A stretch of 64,000 bases of DNA from contig NC_084480.1 of NCBI RefSeq assembly GCF_030035675.1, positions 285,844,394-285,908,393 on the forward strand, written 5' to 3'. The position numbers and the translations under genes were made by a program. Source of the DNA: Rhineura floridana (lineage: Eukaryota; Chordata; Lepidosauria; Squamata; Rhineuridae). The notes under the pieces were generated by a model that was given only the letters and a program-made list of their open reading frames with translations, was not told the origin of the DNA and ran no database searches. Within the stretch, counting starts at the first letter, position 1; each line of letters starts with the position of its first letter. Below, in pieces: positions 11,434-24,900 of this stretch.

Positions 11434-11610
11434 GTACTGCCTTGAAATCGATTCCGACTTGTGGTGACCCTATGAATAGGATTTTTATGAGGATGAGAGG
11501 CAGTGACTGGCCCAAGGTCACCCAGTGAGCTTCATGGCTATGTGGGGATTCGAACCCTCGTCTCCCAGGTCGTAGTCCAACACCTTAACCACTATACCAC
11601 ACTGTCTCTC
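11434..11610 (-). mobile_element. Sauria-SINE-like tRNA-derived SINE with target duplication
   Basis: On the - strand it begins with a tRNA-like head that has an A-box (GTGGTATAGTGGTTAAGGTG) and a B-box (GGTTCGAATCCCC). The SINE body CACTGGGTGACCTTGGGCC follows, and the end resembles BovB (CACAAGTCGGAATCG). It is flanked by a perfect 12-bp duplication ATAGTAACATAT (11422-11433 and 11611-11622). LINE-driven retroposition is therefore clear. Confidence 0.88.
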
Positions 11611-11622
11611 ATAGTAACATAT

Positions 11623-12015
11623 ATGTTTTCAGAGGTCTCCTTCACACAGGAAGAATTCTGTTATCTCCATACAAGTGGGAGGATTATAACTTGGCAGAAT
11701 CCCTCATTGGAGTGCAACATGAAAAGAACTTTTCCTAAGGAATTAAGGCTTTCTCATATAAACTTGATAAAGACTTTTTGGTCAAAATGAACTATTGCCA
11801 GTATTCTGTTGTAATTTGTTGTTTATTGCTTGTATGGTACACTGCAACCATGAGAACTTACTATAATTTTTAATAAGTTCTAGGCTTGTTGTTGTATTAT
11901 TGTGTATGGGGACCCTCATTGTATAATTTTGTATCCTTGAATGAAACAAACTACAGTCCCCAGTTTGGATGTAACACTAAAGTAGAGATTGTGGTTTATT
12001 ACTCTTATTTGTTCT
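11623..12015. other. Intergenic, nothing recognised
   Basis: AT-rich sequence between the SINE and a BovB tail. No exon or structured RNA is supported. Confidence 0.3.
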
Positions 12016-12265
12016 ATTGGGGGAGGTTATCATACTTTGGACACATAATGAGAGACATTCACTAGAAAAGACAATAATGCTGGGAAAAACAGAAGGGAGT
12101 AGAAAAAGAGGAAGACCAAACAAGAGATGGATTGATTCCATAAAGGAAGCCACACACCTGAACTTACAAGATCTGAACAGGGTGGTTCATGAAAGATGCT
12201 CTTGGAGGTCACTGATTCATAGGGTCGCCATAAGTCACAATTGACTTGAAGGCACATAACACACA
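12016..12265 (+). mobile_element. BovB (RTE) LINE 3' end
   Basis: The frame encodes the BovB C-terminus: LEKTIMLGKTEGSRKRGRPN followed by KRWIDSIKEAT. After it comes the 3' end AGGGTCGCCATAAGTC, then GACTTGAAGGCACATAACA. It is a 5'-truncated, dead copy. BovB supplies the retroposition machinery for Sauria-type SINEs, which share this tail. Confidence 0.85.
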
Positions 12266-12894
12266 AACCAGCACCATCTGGAAGGCCACAGGCTAGCCCT
12301 TCCTGCTCTACTCCAATGCTTCAGGGGGGGTTTACACTGGCAGAACAGCAGCCGTATCTTACACATGCTCAGCTTGGGAGGGGGAAACACCACAGAAAAT
12401 CCTAAATGGCACAAAAAGAACACACACACACACCAAACTTCCATGGACAATCCACCAAGGCCCACCAATCATGCAGTGCCAGTGATGATGCCCATGTGCC
12501 AATCACACATGAAGGGAGCCATTGACTCTGGTCACTGAGGATGTGTCCCAAGGCACAAAAAGCCACAGTGCCCCCACTCCAGGAGCTCTAGTAGTTTAGG
12601 CAGCAATAACCTTGTTACTGCCAGTTTCCAGGCACTGGCTTGAATTGCCTTATGATGTCATAATGTGCAGGCATACAAGCAGCTGGGGGAGGGATGCCTG
12701 TCAGCTGATGGGGGCCACTTGCAGAGAAGAGAGGCCTCCATGGGCACAGAGCCCCAGAGGCACAAAGGACATGGGGGGGCCCTTCCCCATCTGGAATCAT
12801 GAGCCAGTATTTTGTGACCCAAGGGATGCCTTGTGCCATGTTAATCAGCAAGGCCCTATAACTCACTCCTGAGTCTCCACTCAGTCCCACAGCC
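12266..12894. other. Upstream region of the GARIN-family gene
   Basis: A (CA)n tract sits at about 12419-12433. No TATA box or CpG island can be assigned. The 5' UTR presumably ends at the ATG at 12895, but I cannot locate a transcription start. Confidence 0.35.
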
Positions 12895-12913
12895 ATGAAC
12901 ACGTACCCTGCAG
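12895..12913 (+). CDS. GARIN-family exon 1 (start codon)
   Basis: ATG AAC ACG TAC CCT GCA G is followed by the donor GTAGGAC. It ends in phase 1 and joins exon 2 (GG ACT AAG) to read MNTYPAGTKQKGLQ. This is the nearest in-phase ATG with a donor upstream of exon 2. A different first exon is possible. Confidence 0.6.
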
Positions 12914-15900
12914 GTAGGACCTAGGGTGCCCAGGTTCTTGAGAGGGGAGGGGGACCCTGTCCATTGGGAATGGAACATCAGGAGGAAGATAATTGAGTTC
13001 CACGGAATTCTGCCTTGATTTCAAGGGAAAGGCTTGTGAGATGGATGGTTTTGCTCATGTTCAAGAGCTAACAGATGGCCGTGTTTGAGGACAGGAAGGA
13101 ATTTCCCCTCAGATCATGTTGGCTCATTTATCTGAGAGGAGCAAGCAGGCATAGTGTTGTCTGTCACCTACACACATGGCTTGGCTCACTTGCTTCACTT
13201 GTCCAGAGCCCTTGCTCGCTTGGCAGGCGCTGTGGTCTGCAGCCAAATGCTTTTATGTTGCTGTACACCACCCAATATGTTTTGCAAGAGGGTGGTGTAT
13301 AAATAAATCATGTAAATCTATTGGGAAGAACTGGCGGCCAGTTGATTTTGAGGTTGAATTATATAGCCTTTGGGTCCCTGTCATCTCTCAACTCTATGAT
13401 TTTAAGTTAGAGGCCTTTGATGAACTTTAACATATGTGGGAGGGGGTATAATGAGGGTTTATTTTTGCACCATCACTGTGTGTGATGCTGTACTGTGGGT
13501 GTGGGGACCCTTTGGCCCTCCAAATGTTGCTGAACTACAGCTCCCATCATCCCTGGACATTGGCCATGCTTGATGGCATTGATGGGAGCTATAGTTCAGC
13601 AACATCAGGAGGGCCCAAAGTTCCCCACACCGGCTTTATGAAGAAGTTCCTGCCCCAAGAGGCTTACAACCTATAATTTGCAATGGAGGCTGATAGGTCC
13701 ATGTCAGTGGGGCGGTGGAATCTGTTCCCAGGTTCACTCTGAACTTTCAAGGAGCTGTCCAGGGTGCTGAATCTAAATTTGGGGTCAGGCTTCAGCACCT
13801 TGGACAGCGCCCAAAAGTTCAGACGAAAACCCAGAGCAGATTCCACTGACATGGAACCACAAGCCGCTGCTGATAATTTGACACAGGGAGTGAACTGCAA
13901 AAGGGAAGGGTCCCTGAGTCCTGCTGCAAGACAAAAGCCAGGTCCTGTAGACTGAAGGTTTTGACCCTGGACTTCCCCTGTCATTTTTCATATGAATCCT
14001 CTTTGTTAATTTTTATTTTCCGGTCTCCCAGGGACTAAGCAGAAGGGCTTGCAGAATCTCACCAAAGGTATCCGTGAGCAGCCTTTCTCTGGCTGGGCCC
14101 CAACAACTGGCAATCTGCAGGAGGTGCTGTGGCAGCCTGAATACCATCTATTGGGAGATGCACCAATCTTCGAGGGCAGCTTTGTGTAGGTGAACTGAAT
14201 GCTGCCCTTGGTTGGGCAGTGTGGCTTACAGCACAGAGATTTCTGCAGCAGTGTTCCCTGTTGGAGCCTGCCCTCCCCCCACGAACATACAAGGATGTGC
14301 ACCATATTGGCCAGCATAGATTAAAGGCAGATCCACACCACACCAATACCATACATTTAAAGCACATCCAACACACATTGTTATTGCTGTTGTTGTTGGT
14401 GGTGTTGTTAATTAGATTTATATCTCGCCCATCCGCCCAGCAGAAGCCCATTGAAACCATGTGACTTCTTCCCTCAAAGAATCCTGGGAACTGTGGTTTC
14501 TTCCGACCGAGCTACAAATTCCCAGAAAACTTTACAAACTGCAGTTTCCATTATGCTTTGCGGCGGCAGGCAAACCATTTCGCAATTATTGCTAAGAGCC
14601 ATAATGCCATTTTATGCCAGTTTGGGCCATTGTGTTTCCTTGTGTTTCTCTGCATGGAAGTGCTCACAAAGAGGCATGGGAGGGGGCAGATGGTTGCATC
14701 GACAACCTACTGCAGCAAATTGCCCCAGAAGGCCCTGCTTCCGACTTCTAGTTGAAAGGCTCAGGTAGTGGGTGATGGGAAAGGCTTCTATCCAACGGTG
14801 GCTGGAGCCCATTGGGACTGTTGGGGCAGAAAGGCAGGAAGCCCCAATGGGAGGTGGAACCAGAGCCAAAGACAGTCAGAGCCAACTCATTCTAGTTGTC
14901 TCTATCCTCCTCTTCCCGGCTGAGTTCAATGAGGGGCAACACTCAGGAGACTAAGGGGGAGGAAGCTCAAAGGCAGTGCCACCCCCTGGATTGCTTGCAA
15001 GTAAGAAGGCAGGGCAAGTGAGGGCTGACTGAAGGCAGACTAAGAGTCATCGATCATAGGGAGCTGCCTTAGTCTGAGTCTAAGTAAGTTGGCATATATT
15101 GCCACAAATAGCCTGATGCAAAAATAGTCTCAAAAGGCTGTTGGCTGAAAGGGTAAAGAAATGTAAGGTTTATTACCACTGGGGAATAAAATCATTCTGA
15201 CAACAGACATACATGTGGCCATTGCAGAGCCAGGAGGAAGCAAAGCCTGAGGAAAAACAAACAAGGAATCAGTAAGGGGAAAATAGGTGGCCTTTCTGTC
15301 TATCGCCCCCTACTGGCTCAGGTTACTTGTTGTTGCAAGGGTTGGTGCTTTACTGCCAACAATACTGAGGAGGTTCAGTATTGCCTACTCTGACATGCAG
15401 CAGCTTTCCAGGGTTTTAGGCAGGGGCCTCTCCCAGCCCTGTCTGGAGATGCTGGGGATTGAACCTGGGCCAGTCTGCGTGCAAACCAAATGCTCTGCCA
15501 CTGAGCTATGGCCATGCTGCTGTTGGTTGGGCAGTGGCCTATATGCCTTAAAGGAGCCACTTCTGTTCCTTCCACCAAAGCCCATATAGACAGCTGTTGC
15601 CAGGCAGAACAGACAGTGTTGGACTAAACCGACCTGTGGCCTATCCTGATATTAAGGCAGCTTCATGTGATTATATATGAGAGGGGGAAGAAACAAAGGC
15701 TTTGATGGTAGGCTTAAGAGACTCTAGGCCTGAAGAGGCGTAGGAGCCACAGTGCAAGGAACAGCTGGGAAGGTCTACTGTCAGCCAGACCCTGCATTGC
15801 CCAAATGATTTCAGATGCTGTAGCTTGTTTGGGGCTCCTATTGCCACAGCTTTTGTTCCATTCTTAGCAGACTCCCCTCCCCTCTCCTCTCCTCTCACGC

Positions 15901-18900
15901 AGGTAACCAAGAGGGGTGAATACGTTGGCATCCACGACCACCCCAATCTAATCACCATGGGTGTTTTAGCCAGCAGCCCATCTCTACTACTTCCTGACCT
16001 GATGATCATGGCCCAAGTAAAGAAAGGTGTCAAAACCACAAAGGCAAAGGTGAAAGACCTGGAGATCACTCGGTGAGATTGGTGCAGTCCCCCATTCTGC
16101 CATCCCTCACTTTCCTGGGAAAACCCCACCACCTGGGAGGTTCCTAGGCTGAGTCCTTCCTTCCCTCACAGGTTGATCCCTCTACACCTGGTGGAGATTT
16201 TTGTGTATAACGTGAATGAGCGACAGCTGAAAGTAAAGTTGGCAACAGGGCGAAAATATTATCTGCAACTCTGTGCCCCCAAAGGGGATGAGAACTTCCT
16301 CTTTGATTGCTGGATGCGCCTTGCTTACCTGTTGCACGTGGCCAGCGGCAGGATCAGTGATCCAGTCAGCTTCACCTCTAAGGAATCGGGGCTTCACACG
16401 ATATGGAAGAGTGCTAGCTTGCGTGCTACATCTGAGAAGGTGAGTCTCATGAAGCAAAGCTACCCAAAAGCCTTCTTTGTCCTTTACCATATCCGCCTGC
16501 CATCATCACGCTGCTCAGTCTTACCCTAGCCCCTCCCCCACCTCTGGCATCCCAGCTTGTCAACAAGCCTGCCCTAGACAAAGTGTGGAAGGATCTTCCA
16601 TTTCACTTCTCCCAATTTCTCATTTTCACAATTTTTGCCGTTTAAAAAATTCTCATGAAAATTCATCAGCAGTTTGGTGTGATTTCCCCCCTAATTTTCC
16701 CCCTCCTTCTCTTTGTATGCAGTTTTGACTTATGAACACATTTTTGCAATTAATTTCTCCTAATATAATGCATTTTTGTATGTTATGTTCACTAATATAT
16801 TCATTGTTATGCACACTTTCCCGTTAGATGCATTTTGATAAACACTGTCTGGTTGGACAACTGCATTGCCAAATTGGAATGAGTGCAAATGGCAATGGAG
16901 GGCTGTCTTTCAGTTCTTGTACTGTTTCAGAAATTGCCAATTTGATTGATTTGCCTTTCAGTGTGAACAGAATCAAACTTCTCCCCCATCCCTACCCCAG
17001 ACACATCCCCCGCCCTCTTGTCCCTCCCGGCCATCCTTACTAGACCATCCTTACACATCTGCATGACGTGCTGTGTTTCTCCAGCAGCCTTGGCTCCCAG
17101 GCACCATGGGTGCACAGTCCGCGGAAAAGCTGAAGGAGCAGCTACGTCAGGCCAGCTTGGCCAGGAGCATGTCAAGAACCACGTACGTACATGCTGTGCT
17201 TTGGGTTGAACAATCCTAAGTGTTGTCTTGTTTAAAAATAACGCAAAATAATTAATTTACTGTTGTTGGTTTTGGCAAAACATCATACAGATATGAAGAG
17301 AAACAGAAAAGAGCAGGGTAACCCCTGAGAGATTAGTCTATTGAGGTAGTACTAGCCAGGGTCTACCCTGTTATGTAGCAACAACGCATCTCTTTTCCCT
17401 TCACCTTGCATCTCAGTGCAGCTGCACTGGAATGCAGAAGCAGCTGAATTTTCATTCATTCTCTTTGCACTGGCTAGCTATATTGGCTGTTTAGGGGGGG
17501 GAGGAAGAGCTTGGGGGTTGCCTAGCAACCACTCAGGTTCCCCCCCCATGGTTGGCCCAAAGCCAAGTGCTTTCCCCATATAGCCCAACAGTCCCTATTT
17601 ACCAGGGATTGTCCTTTTTTCTTGGTTTCCTGGTCCTTGGTAAATCATTGTGCCTATTGGGGGGGCATTTTTAGTGCAAATGGCTAATCATTCTTCAGGG
17701 TTCAGCTCCTTCCTTGGGGTTAAATGTCTAGGTGTATATATGTTTACGTACTGTGTCTCTGGTACACGTGAATATCTGGGCTCCTGCTGGGAGGAAGGGC
17801 AGGATATAAATCAAATAATAAAGAAATAAAATAAGCCATGGCCTCCCCCAAGACACCATGCAGGGCTCAGTCTCCCATTTCATACACTGCAGCTGCTGTA
17901 TTTGGAGCTGTTGGTAATGTATTGTTAGACTACTAAGTTTGGCTCTGTAACTAAAAGAACAAACACCATTTGGCTTTCAAGTTGGTGGAGATTGGGATGG
18001 GGGGGGAATTCGATCCATTTTGCATTTCAAGGTGAAGCTATCAAATTTGCACTTTCCGAAACAATATGAGAACCCAAGTACAGCCCTCCTTCGAACTTTA
18101 CACTTATCCAAATTTTGCCATGGAGTTCTCCAACCAAATAGTGTTTACATAAATTAGGGGAAAGTACACGTAGGCGGCCAGGCTACTCCAGCATAAATTA
18201 ATTCACACATACAGAGGTGGAGACTGAATCTTGAACAATGTGTAATTGGAAGGGGAGGCCTTGTCAGCAACCTTTGCGATGGAACTAGGGGTGTTACAAA
18301 TATATCCATGTTTCCACCTGTGAAATGAGAAATTGATTCCGCTCTGGCCAAACTGTGGCAGTTGTGTGGTCAAATTCTCATCCACGCCTTTCCATTTCAG
18401 GGAAAGTGACCTTGCTTCACAACACAGCATCCTCAAATCAGGTAAGGATGGAGGCACTGAAGGCAAGGCCATGCTCAGGTTAAACTTCAGCCCTGCTCCC
18501 TGATATGTCTGAGGTGGGCACAAGAACAGCCCTCCAGCCAAACATCTCAGCACGGTGCCCCCAGTCTTGAGATGCCAGGATGACGCATCTTGGAGCCTTT
18601 TATACAGCGGAGTGTCTGAAGTAGCTGAGTGGGACAGCAGGGGTGCATCCCCCCTAGAACCAGGTGCCTGTCTCTACAGACCACTGACAGGACCCTTTGC
18701 GGCCTCCACAGCTTTCACTCCCTTCCTCCTTTCCTCTTTATTTCAAAAGGTTTTGCTTCTCAAGGATCAGTTGGAATCTCACCCAAAAAGGTAAGGAGAC
18801 TGATCTTTTCCTTCTCCAGCTCTGTAGATCTTGTTATCTCCCAGAGAACCCAGTGGCTGGACTTGGGATACCTTATGACACACAGGTTATTTTCCCAAGG

Positions 18901-21900
18901 TGCTAGTCCCTGTCAGCAATTTTCTTGACTTGCAATTTGGTTGACCTGTGTGGTCGGAAATGTGAGAAAGGGGGAGGGAAGGGATGCAGATTGAAGGCAG
19001 AATCGCAAGGGGGGTGGGTGGAACTGGTGATTCTAGAATGCCCATTTGTGAGGGGAGAAAGACATTTGACCCAGAAGGCAGAGAATAGGAGTGGAGGGAC
19101 TTGCACAGGAAAGGTCTCAGGTACCATTCTTAAAATCAGAGATGTGGGCTTGTGAGCCTTCTTTATCTAGCATATTTCATTGCTGATCATGCGCTGATAA
19201 TGTGAAGAGGAAAAACCATCTCGGCTGTGCTGCGCTCCTCCTTGTAGGCGCTTTGCTTCAATGTTTTTTAGTGGTTGGGCTCTCTTATGCCCCATCTCCT
19301 GCTTCCTCTGTCTCTCTGCCACCTGCAAAAGCTGCCCCAGCTGCTGCCTATTTTGCCTTTCACTTATTCCCCAGTCTGCCTTTCACTCAGGCTTGACAAT
19401 GGAGAAGGGGAGGGGGTCTAATCAGTTTCATTTTTTCTTGTCAATTGCATACCAAGGCACTCTCCCAGCTTCAGCCTTGAACTGGAGGGAGTAAACATCT
19501 AAAATTAGAGGGCAGGGCTGCAAGGAAACAGCAACACTAATCCTTCCCAGAGGAATGCCTACTTGTGTGAATGGAAAACAGCAGATTGGAAGCAACCATT
19601 GAGCAAAAATGTAGACCTTGAAAATCTATTACGACTGTAAAAGCAGCATCTTTAGTACGAAGTTAGGCTCCCGTGTGAATAAGCCCTAAATGATAAACCA
19701 AGAGATGGGGGAAGAGGTGGGGGTCCATGTTCTGTATTGCAGTAGTAAAATTATTTGATTCCCTGTCCCCATTGTCTAGTGGAGTCTCCCACCAAAGCAG
19801 TGGGCAGAGATCTGGGACCACCAGTCATCAGAATCCTAGCCCTTCTGTGTTCCTGTATGAGTTCAGAGCTCTAGTTCATTGAGAAGTGGGTGGGCCAAGC
19901 TTTCTTTGGAAGCAATGCTATGGTAATTGCATTTATCTTTCATTGATTTCTGGGAATCCATTCCCCATATATGCCAGGATATTTTACCCTTCTTCCTTTA
20001 TAGGAATACACTTCCAGAGAACAGTCTCAGTCTTCTGCTCCCAAGTTGATGAGCAAGAGTGCAACTAAGCAGTCACCAGGATCCCAGGTTGGCCTTTCCG
20101 GATTCCGCAGACCTTCCAAATCACAGAAGCAATCCATGCTTAAGCAGGTTTCTCCTCACTCCTTCCCACGATCTCGAGCTTCAGTGGGAGCAGGACCTTC
20201 TCAGCCATTTGCCGTGTCTGAGGCAGCACGTCCCGCCACTCCTAGAACATCATTAGAATGTGAACCTGAACCTGTGAAACTACAAATGAGCAAAAAATCC
20301 AGATCTTTGGTACAAACCCTAGCCACTACACTCTCACAAGAGGACAGCTCCGAGACTCACAAGGAGAAGGAGTCTCCTGCCAAATCTCTGGACAGAAGTC
20401 CTGGCCCATCAAAGCCAGTCAAGCCTTCATCACGACAAGGAAGAAAAGGCCCAGCTTCCCAGAGCCCTTCCACAAAGCAGAGTCGGCCTGCATCCGGAGG
20501 TGTTTCAACAAAAGCACCAGCAGCCAGTCCGGCCCCCAAATCCTGTGCCTTAGAGGCGGCGGGTCCGTCAGATGCATATGATGTTTCAGAGGCTGCTGGA
20601 CCTTCTGAAGTGGGTGCCAAGTCAATGGCAGCTGGCCCATCCAGACCAACCAGTCAGCCAGCTCAAATGACTTCTGAGAAACCTGCAGCCGCAGTTGCTC
20701 CTTCTGAGCCAGGGAGTCGGGGCCAGGAAAGTGCCGCACATTCACAGACAACAAATGTGAAATCCCAGGAGCCTAGCAAGGCACAGAGTAGCAGGCCACA
20801 GACATCTTCAAGCCGCTCCCCAAAGAAGGGGCGCTCCACTTCTTGGAGCCCATCACGGAAGGAAAAGAAGTCTGGGCTACAAGTCCACAGGACAACAGCA
20901 TCAGTAGCAGTGGGGCCTTCTCAACAAGGCTGGAAGACTGTGGGTGTGGGGCCCTCCATGGTGGTTGGCCTGATTACAAGCAGGCCCCAGAGCGGAGCAC
21001 TGGGAACAGATAAAGAAAGTAAAGATCTAGCCAAGCAGATCCAGCCAAGCAGTGCTGCAGGGAAACAGGAACCCCCCAGGTATGCTGGCTGGGAGAACCA
21101 AGTGGCAGATGTTCAGGGTGAGAAGTACAGTCTCAGCAATCTGGGTTGGGCAAGATAAGAGAACCAGCTGCCTGGTGCACTTCCTTTGAAGCCCAGCTGA
21201 ACAAAGGCAAGCAGATCTGTTAGCATCTCTGGGATAAAATGCTCAAACGAGTGAAGAAGACAAGAATGTCATATTCTGTGGGGTGTGAAGTGATCGACTA
21301 TAACCTTGTCAACCAATAGCTCCAAATGAGATGGTGGGAGCCTAATTTATACATTACCACAGTTTTGTGTAAATTGTTTATCTACAGTCCAGCTCCACAC
21401 CACTTCGCTTGGATAGAATGAGTGTGAGGAACCTTTGGCCCTCCAGATGTTGCTGAACTACCATGGGCATTGGCCATGCTAGGTTGAGCTGATGGGAGTT
21501 GTAGCTCAGCAACATCTGGAGGGCCAAAGATTCCCCACATCTGGGATAGAAGAACTCATGCGGGAAAATGAAGCAATTCCTTCCCATGCCAGCACCACCC
21601 TTTCAAGGAAGCTTGTATGGAAATGAACCACATAATTTCCCCCATCCATGTTGTTCCTCCATCCGGACACAAGGGCTGTGTGGGAGAAGCAGCTCTCATG
21701 TTGCTGGGCTGGAGAGTTAGCAGTTCCTGGGCTGAGGAACACCAACTAAAATTCTCTCACTTGGCTACTGGCTCAGGAGGAATAGGGCTTCTCCCATAGC
21801 TGTGATTTTGGACCTGTGCAACTCAGGTCCATCCCTAGGTATTATGGGAAATATACAGTTTTGCAAGTTTTAGCTGCAAAGTATGCATATTGCTCTCCTG

Positions 21901-24900
21901 AACTGCCTAGATATCAAACTAGAGTTAGTGGGCATGTTGTGCTTAGTCCTCCTGCATGTTCTTATTTTTTAAAAATGTTGCTCCCAAAGCACTAACCCCA
22001 GAGTCAGGTTAAGAAATCTTGAGTATGAAATCTCAAAAGGTGGAAAATGTAATGCATTTGGGCTTTTTAACTGTTCACCTGAGCCCTTTTCAAATGTTAT
22101 TTTGTTGTTATATGCCTTCAAGTCGATTACGACTTATGGTGACCCTATGAATCAGTGGCCTCCAGTGGCATCTGCTATAAACCACCCTGTTCAGATCAAA
22201 CGTTATACAATGCTAAATTAACAACAGGGGTGCGGGAGACGAGCTTTGTAACCTATGCATGTTCATTAGAATCTGTGAGAGAACCTCACATATGCAGCTG
22301 TCCATGTAGGAGGCCCTCTCTTCCTATGATCACAAATCCTGCGCATGCGAGGGTTCGCTAACAAAGACACATTGTGGCAGCCTACTGCCATAATGTCCCC
22401 CATGTTCATGCATTCCTGTTATGTATAACTGCTGACTCCATTAGTTAAGCATGCCATCATATTTTTTTCTAACTGCTGCATCCATGAGACCTAGAAACAT
22501 ACTTCTTCCATTTAAAACATTTGATTCCTGGGATTCCAGGCAGGGCCAGGAAGTGGTCTCGGGTACTATTATGAACCTTGGAATAACAATAAAAATCATT
22601 AGCTGTGTTTTTATTCTGAACTCCTTTAACAAATTAGACTAACTGAACTTGTATCTAAACAGGAGCCAGATGTCCAAGAACAAACTGAAAAAGGCTCTGA
22701 GTTCAAGTAGGAAGAAATGCCAATTAGATGGCCTATATGAATGCTTGATTCCCATATCCCCCACCACCACGCCCCTGGCTGGAAGCCATGTCGCTGGCTA
22801 ATTGCTCCATTTGCTTTGCAGCTCGACAAAGAAGCAGCCTTACTTTTGTAACCATGTATAGTGTCCTGTCCTCATCTATGGAGAAACTGAAACTGTCAAA
22901 AAGCAGGGAAGATTCTAAGGTACTGGGGCAGAGCAAGGGTGCGGTTTGAATGAAACATTTTGTGAGTCAGAGATGCTCTTCTGGTGCATCTGATTGTCAT
23001 ATGCTTCCCTGTTCCTAAAATAAGATGGCAGGTGTGAGGTCAATAGGGTGATCTTCTCTACTCACTATTCACAACTACAGCTGGTTCATAATTGCATGTG
23101 CATCATTATTTATTTATTTATTTATTCAATTTGTTAGTCGCCCATCTGGCTGGTTGTCCAGCCACTCTGGGTGACGTACAAGATAAAAAACAATACATTA
23201 AAACGTTAAAATTTAAAACCATAACAGTAAAAACCTAACCCACCCCAAAAGCCTGCCTGAAGAGCCAGGTCTTCAAGGCCCGGCGGAAGCTCATCATAGA
23301 AGGGGCATGGCAGAGATCATTTGGGAGAGAGTTCCACAGGGTGGGGGCCACTATTGAAAAAGCCCTCTCTCTAGTCCTCACCAGTCTAGCTGTTTTCACC
23401 GGTGGGATCGAGAGAAGGTCTTCTGAGGCTGATCTTGTTGAGCGGCATCCCTGACGATGCTGGAGGTGCTCCTTCAGATAGACTGGGCTAAAACCGTGTA
23501 GGGTTTTAAAGGTCAAAACCAACACCTTGAATTGGGCCCGGTAAACAACCGGTAGCCAGTGCAACTCCTTCAGCACTGGAGTGATGTGATCTTGTCGGCG
23601 GCTGCCTTTAATCAGACGAGCCACCGCATTCTGTACCAGTTGCAGCTTCCGGACCGTTTTCAAGGGTAACCCCACGTACACCGCATTACAGTAGTCTAGG
23701 CGAGAGGTGACCAGGGCATGTACCACCGGTGGGAGCAGATGGTTGGGAAGGTAGGGGCGCAGCCTCCGTATCAGATGGAGTTGATACAGCGCCGCCCGGC
23801 TCACAGCCGAGACTTGAGCCTCCATGGACAGCTGGGAGTCAAGAATGACCCCCAGGCTGCGGACCTGGTCTTTCAGGGGCAATCGTACCCCATTGAGCAC
23901 CAGGTCCACATCCCCCAGCCTTCCCTTGTCTCCCACAAACAGTACCTCGGTTTTGTCAGGGTTCAGCTTCAGCTTATTCCTTCCCATCCAGCCACTCACC
24001 GACTCCAGGCACTTGGACAGGGTTTCTACAGCCAACCTCGGTGAAGATTTAAATGAGAGATAGAGCTGCATGTCATCCGCATACTGATGACATTGCAGCC
24101 CAAATTTCCTGATGATTGCCCCCAGCGGCTTTATATAGATGTTGAACAGCATCGGGGAGAGGATGGAACCCTGTGGCAACCCAAAAGTGAGAGGCCAAGG
24201 ATCCAAGACCTCATCCTCCAATACCACTCTTTGGTACCTACCAGAGAGGAAGGAATGGAACCACTGCAATACAGTGCCCCCCATGCCTAACCTCTCCAGG
24301 CGGTCCAAGAGGATAATGTGGTCAACGGTATCGAAAGCTGCTGAGAGATCAAGGAGGACAAGGAAGGTGCATTCGCCCCTATCCCACGCCCTCCTCATAT
24401 CATCTACCAAGGCGACCAAGGCTGTTTCAGTCCCATGTCCAGGCCTGAAGCCCGATTGAAATGGATCCAGATAATCTGCTTCCTCCAAGTGCGCTTGCAA
24501 CTGCTTTGCCACCACCCGCTCAACCGCCTTGCCTAAGAATGGCAAATTTGAGACTGGGCGAAAGTTGTTCAGATCTTGGGGATCCAAGGAGGGCTTCTTT
24601 AAGATTGGTTTTATTACTGCCTCCTTGAGCGCTGATGGCATTACTCCCTCTTCGAGAGATGTATTTACCACCATCTTGATCCCCTCACCCAGTCTATCTT
24701 TGCAGCTCATAATGAGCCACGATGGGCAAGGATCGAGTAAGCAAGTGGTTGGCTTTAAGGTTGAAAGCACCTTGTCCACTTCATCAGATGGAAGAAGCTG
24801 GAACCGATCCCACACCACCAGAGCACCACTGGTCACCTCTGGCTCGCTCACTGTGTCCACAGCGCACGGAATAGCACTCTTAATACGATCGATTTTCTCC

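Noticed and set aside
11440-11610. tRNA gene
   Set aside because: A- and B-box motifs are present, but the sequence continues into a SINE body with a BovB-type tail and has target duplications.
14059-14460. Minus-strand open frame of 133 codons
   Set aside because: It overlaps GARIN-family exon 2 and a MITE with a LINE tail, and shows no domain.
15470-15513. tRNA-Ala gene
   Set aside because: The A- and B-box belong to a tRNA-derived SINE. There is no complete cloverleaf.
22668-22715. Extra GARIN-family exon (EPDVQEQTEKGSEF)
   Set aside because: The frame is open for 15 codons after an AG, but the donor is weak and its phase does not fit exon 8 or exon 9, which join each other directly in phase.
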